From: Coriobacteriia bacterium
Lineage (GTDB): Bacteria > Actinomycetota > Coriobacteriia > Anaerosomatales > JAENZW01
NCBI GenBank assembly: GCA_029858605.1
Contig: JAOUET010000080.1
Coordinates: forward strand, 1 to 8,032
Length of the DNA: 8,032 bases
Direction: 5' to 3'
Part shown: positions 1-4,645 of the stretch, one piece after another
Position numbering within the stretch: the first letter of the stretch is position 1
Layout of the letters: every line of letters starts with the position of its first letter
The notes under the pieces: model-generated
The model's input: only the letters and a program-made list of their open reading frames with translations
Database searches by the model: none
What the model was told of the DNA's origin: nothing
Translations under genes and position numbers: made by a program

Positions 1-180
1 AGCGAACTCGTTTTGGACGGACACGACCAGACACCCATCGACGATCTCGAGTGGCTCCGTGTGCTCGAACCAGGTCTTGAACGTCGGCGTGTTCAGTTCC
101 GACCGCACGACATCGAGCACGTTGGACCAGAGAAGGGGCACGTCCACCGATGGAGGGGTTGTCTGTTGCATATCCTTCAC
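1..180 (-). CDS. dnaA: Chromosomal replication initiator protein DnaA, N-terminal part (runs off the left edge)
   Basis: DnaA is the AAA+ initiator that binds DnaA boxes and opens oriC. Only the first 60 codons lie here, and they read as DnaA domain I. Residues 16-20 are PLLWSN-like, and residues 28-40 contain the ELNTPTFKTWFEH stretch, the W..vL..l...l....f.tWf pattern typical of the domain that self-associates and contacts the helicase. The strand LEIVDGCLVVSVQNEFA follows. The start is either GTG at 180 or ATG at 171. The short gap between AAGGA and the ATG makes GTG slightly more likely, but neither has an ideal ribosome binding site. It lies directly behind the ATPase gene on the same strand, 8 or 17 nt after its stop, so the two are probably co-transcribed. 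The AAA+ and DNA-binding domains are outside the window. Identity is confident from domain I plus the adjacent box-rich origin. Confidence 0.92.
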   Translation of the reverse strand, partial: MKDMQQTTPPSVDVPLLWSNVLDVVRSELNTPTFKTWFEHTEPLEIVDGCLVVSVQNEFA

Positions 181-188
181 TTTCTATC

Positions 189-1034
189 TCATCCGAACAG
201 CGTGTCGAGGTAGCGGGTGCCAAGCTCGGTCAACAGTCGCTTGCCAGATTCGTCGGATACGATCAGCCCGTGGCCCTCAAGAGACTCGAGGTCTCTGTAG
301 GCCGTCGACAGGCCGACACTGAGCTCGCGAGACACCAAGCTCGGCCCGGCCGACCCGCACTCCATCACCAGCGAAAGCACCCTGTTCTGCCGAAGCGTGA
401 GGCGAGGCAGCGTCGGCGTCGGCGCGTCCCCGTCAACCAAGGCGGCTGGAGCGGCGGGTGCGGTGTCGCCTTCAACGGAGGCTCCACCACCTGCGCGGAG
501 GGTGACCACCGTGCCGGACCCGAGATTGTCCTCCACCTGCAGGGATCCACCGCTGTGCGCAAGGTACTCCTTGACGATCGGCAGGCCCGAACCCACTCCC
601 CGGATGAAGCGTTTCATCTCCGCGGATGCGGTGGTAAAGCCCGGGCGCATCGCGCGCTCTTTGTCCGGGATGCCAGGCCCTTGGTCTGCGAACCGCAATC
701 CTCCCCCACCGGGGAGTATGGAAACCACGACCTCGCGGAAGTCGGCGTGGATCAGGTTCTCCACCACCTCGCGTACCACGGTAAAGGGTATGGAGCCGCC
801 CATTTCGGTTGTGAAGCGGTAGACGTGAGATGAGAGCTCCTCGATGAACTCGCGGTCTTCATCCCGGTGGATATCGACGATGCGGGGTGCTGCGGCTGGT
901 GAGTCATAGATGGCTATGCGCGCCTGTCGGACGACCTTGTTCGTCTCAGCCGACGAGCCATTTTCGGCCGAAACCGCAGGAACGTCCGTTGTGCTCGAGC
1001 CCTCGCTTCGTACAGGCGCGAAGAACGCCTCCAT
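189..1034 (-). CDS. GHKL (HATPase_c) ATP-binding protein with C-terminal winged-helix-like domain, upstream of dnaA
   Basis: This is a 281-residue soluble protein with no membrane segment. Residues 1-50 are low-complexity. Residues 51-180 carry Bergerat-fold ATP-binding motifs: an N box with E89 and N93 in REVVENLIHA, a G1 box D117QGPGI, a G2 box G146VGSGLPIVKEYL, and a G3 box G172SGTVVTL. A linker rich in Ala and Pro (about 181-210) leads to residues 211-281. These resemble a winged helix: LTLRQNRVLSLVM, a helix with LVSRELSVGLSTAYRDLESLEGHG, then a wing-like IVSDESGKR stretch. No phosphoacceptor histidine helix or sensor domain is visible, so it is not a standard histidine kinase. It is closer to anti-sigma-type or stand-alone HATPases. 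ATG at 1034 is preceded by GGGGGGAG. It lies between oriC and dnaA and reads into dnaA. A regulatory role linked to dnaA is inference; the precise function is unknown to me. Confidence 0.85.
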   Translation of the reverse strand: MEAFFAPVRSEGSSTTDVPAVSAENGSSAETNKVVRQARIAIYDSPAAAPRIVDIHRDEDREFIEELSSHVYRFTTEMGGSIPFTVVREVVENLIHADFREVVVSILPGGGGLRFADQGPGIPDKERAMRPGFTTASAEMKRFIRGVGSGLPIVKEYLAHSGGSLQVEDNLGSGTVVTLRAGGGASVEGDTAPAAPAALVDGDAPTPTLPRLTLRQNRVLSLVMECGSAGPSLVSRELSVGLSTAYRDLESLEGHGLIVSDESGKRLLTELGTRYLDTLFG

Positions 1035-1077
1035 GCTCCCCCCCTGTTTTCCGCATCAGCCCTCGGGGTCCACACGC

Positions 1078-1086
1078 TTATCAACA
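1078..1086 (+). promoter_or_regulatory. Isolated DnaA-box-like 9-mer TTATCAACA
   Basis: This site differs from TTATCCACA by one base inside the core. It lies about 45 bp upstream of the ATPase start codon, where DnaA binding could influence transcription of the ATPase-dnaA unit. That autoregulatory role is inference. A short palindrome, CTGTTAACAG, lies nearby at 1119-1128. Confidence 0.4.
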
Positions 1087-1198
1087 CCCTGGCGCAAGAC
1101 TCCGAATCACATAAGCCCCTGTTAACAGCCGTGTCTACCTGCTACATCAATAGACTCCGTCGAGCACGTGAAAGCACCTGACGTGGCAACTTCCGCGA

Positions 1199-1230
1199 TT
1201 GTCCACAGCCCTTTCCACAACTGTGGAAAA
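1199..1230. promoter_or_regulatory. DnaA box cluster 1 (three boxes, including an inverted pair)
   Basis: TTGTCCACA lies on the plus strand at 1199-1207, CTTTCCACA on the plus strand at 1211-1219, and TTTTCCACA on the minus strand at 1222-1230. The last two form a near-continuous palindrome with 8-bp arms TTTCCACA and TGTGGAAA (1212-1219 and 1222-1229) separated by only two bases. TTGTCCACA is the preferred box type described for high-GC Actinobacteria. Confidence 0.8.
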
Positions 1231-1338
1231 CACACCCTCAACCTTTCCCAAAGGCCCGTAGACCTTCCTGCAAGACGGGCTTCCTTGCATTCCGGACCTT
1301 TCCGAATCGCTTCAGCGAGGTACGGGAAGCATCGTTTC

Positions 1339-1389
1339 TGTGGAAACCCATCGGCTAGCGCAGAACGGCCGAAGCGGCTCTGTGGAAAA
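1339..1389 (-). promoter_or_regulatory. DnaA boxes, middle pair on the minus strand
   Basis: TGTGGAAAC at 1339-1347 and TGTGGAAAA at 1381-1389 read as GTTTCCACA and TTTTCCACA on the minus strand. They share an orientation and are offset by 42 bp, four helical turns. The second matches the TTTTCCACA form seen at 1222-1230 and 1573-1581. Confidence 0.7.
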
Positions 1390-1539
1390 CGCGGAGACGC
1401 AACAAGGGCCAATCGCGGCGTTGGATCCGAGTATGATCGCAAACGGCTGTTTTCAAGGTAATTCTTGTGAGAATGGGGCCTGTTGACGTGGGGCCGATTC
1501 TAGCAGAGGCGGATAGACGCAACAACGCGATTGACGGAG

Positions 1540-1590
1540 TTGTCCACAGGTTGACGGGAGGCGCCTCCTGGGTTTTCCACATTGTCCACA
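1540..1590 (+). promoter_or_regulatory. DnaA box cluster 3 (three boxes on the plus strand, two directly abutting)
   Basis: TTGTCCACA lies at 1540-1548, TTTTCCACA at 1573-1581 and TTGTCCACA at 1582-1590. The last two touch with no spacer, and the first is offset 33 bp from the second, about three helical turns. Such a same-strand cluster is a plausible DnaA filament nucleation site. The AT-richer patch immediately to the right (1591-1615) is one candidate for the unwinding element. Confidence 0.8.
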
Positions 1591-1665
1591 GATTTGGGAC
1601 TATTTCGGTCAGATGGGGTCAAAGCGGAGGGAAGAACGGAATCCATGCGCGGAGCAGGTATTTCG

Positions 1666-1695
1666 TTGACACCCAGAGAGGGGCATCGCTATACT
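1666..1695 (+). promoter_or_regulatory. Sigma-70-type promoter of the rpmH operon
   Basis: A perfect -35 box TTGACA at 1666-1671 and a near-consensus -10 box TATACT at 1690-1695 are separated by 18 bp. Transcription should start near 1701-1703, leaving a leader of about 40 nt before the rpmH GTG. It is the strongest promoter visible in the window, which suits a ribosomal protein gene. It lies 75 bp right of the last DnaA box. Confidence 0.82.
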
Positions 1696-1741
1696 TGTGC
1701 GGCTCTGCGCCCGTGCGCAAGGGCGGCAGAACGGAGGAACA

Positions 1742-1876
1742 GTGAAGAGGACGTACCAGCCGAACACGAGGAAGCGCAGTAAGAGGCACGGTTTTCGTGC
1801 TCGTATGTCGACCCGGGGTGGCCGCGCGGTCATCGCCAACCGACGGCGCAAAGGCCGCAAGGTGCTTAGCGCCTAG
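1742..1876 (+). CDS. rpmH: Large ribosomal subunit protein bL34
   Basis: L34 is a small basic protein of the 50S subunit. The 44-residue product begins MKRTYQPNTRKRSKRHGF, followed by RARMSTRGGRAVIANRRRKGRKVLSA, the family pattern over its whole length. The start is GTG at 1742, with GGAGGA at 1733-1738 four bases upstream. It is the first gene of the operon, directly behind the strong promoter at 1666-1695, and rnpA follows after 25 nt. This rpmH-rnpA pairing beside oriC is conserved across bacteria. Confidence 0.97.
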   Translation: MKRTYQPNTRKRSKRHGFRARMSTRGGRAVIANRRRKGRKVLSA

Positions 1877-1901
1877 TGTGGTATTCACCGTGGAGGCCAC
1901 G

Positions 1902-2240
1902 GTGTTGAGAACGATTCACTCGTCGCGCGAGATAGATGCTGTGTTCCGTGAGGGCACGAGGACAACAACGCGGGCACTCACGGTTTTGGCGGGCAGAACA
2001 CCTGAAGAACGCGGCCCGAAGGGCCGCGTTGCCTTTGCAGCAGGACGCAAGATCGGCTCGGCGGTTCTGCGCAATCGTTCGAAGCGAGTCCTGCGTGAAG
2101 CGGTCCGCAGAGCCGGCGGCCCTTGGGACGGGTGGGACGTAGTATTGGCTGCGCGTACCAGCACGGCAACTGCGACAGTCGCGGAGATAGACCGCTGTCT
2201 GCGCGAGGCGCTTGCGAGAGCGGGTGTCCTGGTCGAATGA
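1902..2240 (+). CDS. rnpA: Ribonuclease P protein component
   Basis: RnpA is the protein subunit that helps the RNase P RNA bind pre-tRNA 5' leaders. The 112-residue product starts VLRTIHSSREIDAVFREGTR, matching the common VL..... LRR..DF.. opening. It contains the family signature at residues 48-66, GRKIGSAVLRNRSKRVLRE, including the conserved RNR, and ends with a helix DRCLREALARAG. I chose GTG at 1902 because GGAGG at 1892-1896 lies five bases upstream and the protein start matches homologues; TTG at 1905 is an alternative. The frame stays open further upstream, but that part overlaps rpmH and is not RnpA-like. Its TGA overlaps the yidD ATG (ATGA at 2237-2240). Confidence 0.95.
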   Translation: MLRTIHSSREIDAVFREGTRTTTRALTVLAGRTPEERGPKGRVAFAAGRKIGSAVLRNRSKRVLREAVRRAGGPWDGWDVVLAARTSTATATVAEIDRCLREALARAGVLVE

Positions 2241-2455
2241 GAGTGCTGCGCAGCGGGGTGGTCTTGGCGATACGCGCCTACCAAAGGTTCGTCTCGCCGC
2301 TTCTGCCCGCGTCGTGCCGATTCACGCCGACGTGTTCGTCATATGCGATAACATCTGTGGAGCGTTACGGAATCATCAAGGGAGGATGGCTCGCCACGAA
2401 ACGCGTTGCGCGCTGTCATCCCTGGAATCCCGGAGGATATGATCCGGTACCCTGA
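2237..2455 (+). CDS. yidD: Membrane protein insertion efficiency factor YidD
   Basis: YidD is a small membrane-associated protein thought to assist YidC-dependent insertion. The 72-residue product shows the full family pattern: an amphipathic N-terminal helix (LRSGVVLAIRAYQRFVSPLL), the cysteine-containing CRFTPTCSSYA at about residues 27-37, then YGIIKGGWLATKRVARCHPW and a C-terminal NPGGYDPVP. The three conserved cysteines are present. It starts at ATG 2237, overlapping the rnpA stop by four bases. There is no good ribosome binding site of its own, so translation is probably coupled to rnpA. yidC follows after 63 nt. Confidence 0.95.
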   Translation: MRVLRSGVVLAIRAYQRFVSPLLPASCRFTPTCSSYAITSVERYGIIKGGWLATKRVARCHPWNPGGYDPVP

Positions 2456-2458
2456 CCG

Positions 2459-2485
2459 CGCCCGCCAGGAGTCCGCAGGCGGGCG
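2459..2485 (+). other. Intercistronic hairpin between yidD and yidC
   Basis: Arms CGCCCGCC (2459-2466) and GGCGGGCG (2478-2485) form an 8-bp all-GC stem with an 11-nt loop. There is no T tract after it, so it is unlikely to be a full intrinsic terminator. A role in mRNA processing, stability or partial attenuation is inference. Confidence 0.5.
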
Positions 2486-2518
2486 AATCGCCGACTATCC
2501 CGAGGAGGGTCGGGCCTT

Positions 2519-3247
2519 GTGTGGACTGCGATAAGGGAGTTCATATTCGGGGCGCTACAAGCGCTTGAGGGGTTCACGCACGACTACGGCGTGGCGATCG
2601 TGCTGCTTACGCTGTTCATCCGTCTCGCGCTGATGCCCCTCACGATCAAACAGACGCACTCAATGTACGAACTGCAAAGGATTCAACCGAAGATCAAAGA
2701 ACTCCAGAAGAAGTACAAGAACGACAAGGAGAAGCTTCAGGAAGAAACCCTGAAGTTCTACCAGGAGAACAAGGTGAACCCATTCGGGGGCTGCCTTCCG
2801 CTGATCGCGCAGATGCCGATCTTCTTTGCTCTTTACCAAGTCCTGGGAACACACGGCGGCAACCGCGGTCCGTCGTGGAACCTCCCTGCATACATCGACA
2901 CGCTCCCGGTGCAAGCGCAGGCAGCCGCGAAGCAGTTCTGGATAATTCTTCCAGACATTACCTCAACACCGCAGTCCGTATACTCGAACGAAGGAATCGC
3001 GGCGCTCATTCCGTACGCTATCCTGGTGATTCTGTTCGGCTTGAGCGTATGGCTCCCTCAGCAGTTGATGCCAGGCGAGAATCAGCAGAAGTCGATGGGC
3101 AGGATCATGGCAGTGATGATGCTGTACTTCGGATGGATCAGCCCGGCGGGTGTTCTGCTGTACTGGGTCACCTCCAGCATGTTGGGCGTGGGGCAGCAGC
3201 AGATACAAGTCCGCTTCTACGCGAAGAAGGGAGGTCCCGAGCAATGA
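2519..3247 (+). CDS. yidC: Membrane protein insertase YidC/Oxa1 family
   Basis: YidC inserts and folds membrane proteins in the cytoplasmic membrane. The 242-residue product is the short form found outside Gram-negatives, without the large periplasmic domain and without a visible lipobox signal peptide. The first conserved segment is at about residues 22-44 (YGVAIVLLTLFIRLALMPLTIKQ) and contains R35, the conserved groove arginine. A charged cytoplasmic hairpin follows (51-85, IQPKIKELQKKYKNDK...). Further membrane segments lie at about 90-110 (NPFGGCLPLIAQMPIFFALYQVL), 161-181 and 197-220. The start is GTG at 2519, with AGGAGG at 2503-2508 ten bases upstream. That site could fold into a small stem CCGAC/GTCGG (2491-2495 with 2509-2513). 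The stop overlaps the jag start by four bases. YidD just upstream is its usual partner. Confidence 0.95.
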   Translation: MWTAIREFIFGALQALEGFTHDYGVAIVLLTLFIRLALMPLTIKQTHSMYELQRIQPKIKELQKKYKNDKEKLQEETLKFYQENKVNPFGGCLPLIAQMPIFFALYQVLGTHGGNRGPSWNLPAYIDTLPVQAQAAAKQFWIILPDITSTPQSVYSNEGIAALIPYAILVILFGLSVWLPQQLMPGENQQKSMGRIMAVMMLYFGWISPAGVLLYWVTSSMLGVGQQQIQVRFYAKKGGPEQ

Positions 3248-4053
3248 AGAAAGAGGCCGTAGGCGAGGGCGGCTCTGTACCGGAGGCGCTAGACGCCGCT
3301 CTCGAGGAGCTGGGTGTCCAGCAGGACGCGGTGGACTACGAAGTGGTCGAGGAGCCGGGACGACGGTTCCTTGGGCTTGGCGGCGAGAAGACAGCGCGCG
3401 TGCGCGTGTGGCTGAAGTCGGAGTTCGTCGACGAGATAGAAGAGGCCAAGAAGGTTGCGCGGGACATCCTCGATGTTCCGGATGAAGTGCCGACGGCAGA
3501 AGAGCCGGATGAAGTGCCGACGGCAGAAGAGCCGGGAGAAGGGCCGACGGCAGAAGAGCCGGGAGAAGGGCCAGCGAGGGATGAGATCAGCGAAGAGGAG
3601 CTGGACCGCGTCGCTGACGAGGCAGTCAGCGCGATTCGCAACGTTCTCGACTGCTTCGGTATCGAAGCGAGCATCGAGGAGTACGAAGGAGATGAAGGCG
3701 AGATCATCCTGGACGTAGTGGGGGGCGACCTCGCCGTTCTCATCGGGAGGCACGGAAAGACCCTGGACGCTCTGCAAACCCTCGTTGCGGCGATCACGAC
3801 GAGGCAGCTGGGGTACAGGCACCCCGTAGTCGTGGACGTGGAGGGCTACAGGAATCGGCGCCGCGAGAAGCTCGAAGACATCGGTCGCAGGGCGGCAGAT
3901 CGCGCAACACGCCAAGGTGCACCCGTTAAACTGCGTCCCATGAGCAGCTACGAACGCAGAATCGTGCACATCTGCCTACGCGACGACAAGCGAGTCACTA
4001 CCGCCAGTGAGGGCGAGGAGCCCTTCCGCCAGGTTGTTGTCATGCCCAGGTGA
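3244..4053 (+). CDS. jag: Jag/KhpB-like RNA-binding protein (Jag_N, KH and R3H domains)
   Basis: Jag (KhpB, SpoIIIJ-associated) is a cytoplasmic RNA-binding protein often encoded right after yidC. The 269-residue product has three parts. A Jag_N domain at about 1-57 contains VVEEPGRRFLGLGGEKTARV. An acidic linker covers about 65-118. A KH domain at about 122-200 has the GRHG loop at 168-171 (VLIGRHGKTLDALQTLV). An R3H domain at about 202-268 contains the R238...H242 signature (ERRIVH). The linker carries 9-residue tandem repeats (DEVPTAEEP twice, then GEGPTAEEP), encoded by 27-bp DNA repeats. ATG at 3244 overlaps the yidC stop (ATGA), which suggests coupled translation. It is the last gene before the terminator at 4083. 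Homologues influence cell division and elongation in Gram-positives; the role here is inferred from family. Confidence 0.93.
   Translation: MKKEAVGEGGSVPEALDAALEELGVQQDAVDYEVVEEPGRRFLGLGGEKTARVRVWLKSEFVDEIEEAKKVARDILDVPDEVPTAEEPDEVPTAEEPGEGPTAEEPGEGPARDEISEEELDRVADEAVSAIRNVLDCFGIEASIEEYEGDEGEIILDVVGGDLAVLIGRHGKTLDALQTLVAAITTRQLGYRHPVVVDVEGYRNRRREKLEDIGRRAADRATRQGAPVKLRPMSSYERRIVHICLRDDKRVTTASEGEEPFRQVVVMPR
3481..3576 (+). repeat. 27-bp tandem repeat inside jag linker (three full units and a partial fourth)
   Basis: Units 3481-3507 and 3508-3534 are identical at the DNA level. Unit 3535-3561 differs only in its first third, giving GEGPTAEEP instead of DEVPTAEEP. A partial fourth copy (GEGP) starts at 3562. 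The 27-bp length keeps the frame, so copy number can vary without breaking the protein. The encoded segment is acidic and proline-rich, probably a flexible tether between Jag_N and the KH domain. Confidence 0.93.
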
Positions 4054-4082
4054 AGTCGATCGACTGCTGTGTTGCAGCGACC

Positions 4083-4110
4083 GAAGGCCGCCATGAGGCG
4101 GCCTTCTTGC
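4083..4110 (+). terminator. Intrinsic terminator of the rpmH-jag operon
   Basis: A perfect 10-bp stem GAAGGCCGCC (4083-4092) / GGCGGCCTTC (4097-4106) has an ATGA tetraloop and begins 30 nt after the jag stop. The following bases (TTGCGTT) are only weakly T-rich, as is common in GC-rich genomes. Position and stem strength support termination. Confidence 0.7.
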
Positions 4111-4608
4111 GTTCGGCTGCTCCTGGGGCAGACTATCGCATTTGTCTCGCCCGATCGAGCGCACAGCACGCCGCTCATTTCTTCGAAGCCGCCCCACCGA
4201 GCGGGGGCCCGGCTCGGAAGGTCCACTGCAGGAGCGATTCGCGACCGGAAGAACGAATACCGAACAGAAACCAGAGGATCGTACTCTACGTCCACGGCGA
4301 CAAGCACCATGCGGAGCGCAGGGTCGCTCGAGCACGATCCAGCGTGACCACCCGCTTGCGAACCGAGTCCGGTTGCAGCAACGTGCTCAAGACGTGCGCT
4401 CCGGGCACCGTCCCCCAGAGAATGACGAAACTCCACGTTTCGACGAGTCTCGTCGTTTGGCGCGGCCCGCACCGGTAGCGTTGAGAGCGCGGAGTGCGGC
4501 CGGCGGTCCTGATCCCTATTCGCGGCTAGGGAAGGTGCGTCGAATCCCGAGAAGCGTTGCGGGTTCTGCTTCGCGCGCCCTTGGACTCCTCCAACAGCCG
4601 GATGTCGT
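4111..4608. other. Non-coding gap before rsmG with several inverted repeats; no gene recognised
   Basis: I find no convincing gene here. Open frames exist on both strands, but their translations are Arg/Ser/Pro-rich, unlike any family I know, and are typical of GC-rich shadow frames. Inverted repeats are present: CCGAGC/GCTCGG (4197-4202, 4212-4217); CGACGAG-T-CTCGTCG (4441-4455); a bulged stem CGGCCCGCAC/GTGCGGCCG (4463-4472, 4494-4502); and TCCCTA/TAGGGA (4513-4518, 4527-4532). The last three follow one another and could be a structured RNA or the rsmG leader, or they could be chance in GC-rich DNA. No tRNA cloverleaf could be traced. Confidence 0.45.
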
Positions 4609-4609
4609 G

Positions 4610-4615
4610 TATGAT
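4610..4615 (+). promoter_or_regulatory. Candidate -10 element upstream of rsmG
   Basis: TATGAT at 4610-4615 is a good -10 match 30 bp before the rsmG ATG. The nearest TTGGAC (4581-4586) is 23 bp upstream, too far for a standard -35, so the promoter call is weak. A promoter is expected somewhere here because the preceding operon ends at the 4083 terminator. Confidence 0.35.
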
Positions 4616-4645
4616 TCACGCCGAGATCAGGAAGAGGAGCCCCAC

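Larger units (their letters stand above)
1035..1741. other. oriC: Probable chromosomal replication origin (oriC) between the dnaA unit and rpmH
   Basis: This non-coding stretch of about 700 bp separates the leftward ATPase-dnaA unit from the rightward rpmH operon, the classic place of oriC. It contains about nine DnaA-box-like 9-mers: 1078-1086, 1199-1207, 1211-1219, 1222-1230, 1339-1347, 1381-1389, 1540-1548, 1573-1581 and 1582-1590. None is the perfect TTATCCACA; the repeated forms are TTGTCCACA and TTTTCCACA. A moderately AT-richer patch lies around 1440-1475 and another at 1591-1615. Either could be the unwinding element, but I cannot single one out and see no clear DnaA-trio run. Short open frames in the region look like shadows. 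The right edge holds the rpmH promoter. Confidence 0.88.

Noticed and set aside
150..833. Plus-strand open frame antisense to the ATPase gene
   Set aside because: The minus strand shows ordered HATPase motifs and a ribosome binding site. The plus-strand translation is composition-driven.
1160..1175. Possible second parS around CACGTG at 1165-1170 in oriC
   Set aside because: Only the CACGTGAAA half matches; the left half is different (six mismatches in 16), so ParB binding is unlikely.
2459..2485. Intrinsic terminator between yidD and yidC
   Set aside because: The GC stem is strong but lacks a T tract, and the downstream genes show no separate promoter, so I list it as an intercistronic hairpin only.
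2875..3243. Upstream extension of jag overlapping yidC in another frame
   Set aside because: YidC is coding in this stretch with clear membrane segments, and Jag_N begins at ATG 3244 with an ATGA junction.
4530..4560. tRNA T-arm-like stretch (GTCGAATCCCG) in the gap
   Set aside because: No matching acceptor, D or anticodon arms could be traced around it.
4142..4645. In-frame open extension upstream of rsmG, which would make a 419-residue protein
   Set aside because: The added 168 residues are Arg/Pro/Ser-rich with no RsmG similarity. A good ribosome binding site and the family start lie at 4634-4648. Long open frames are common in GC-rich DNA.
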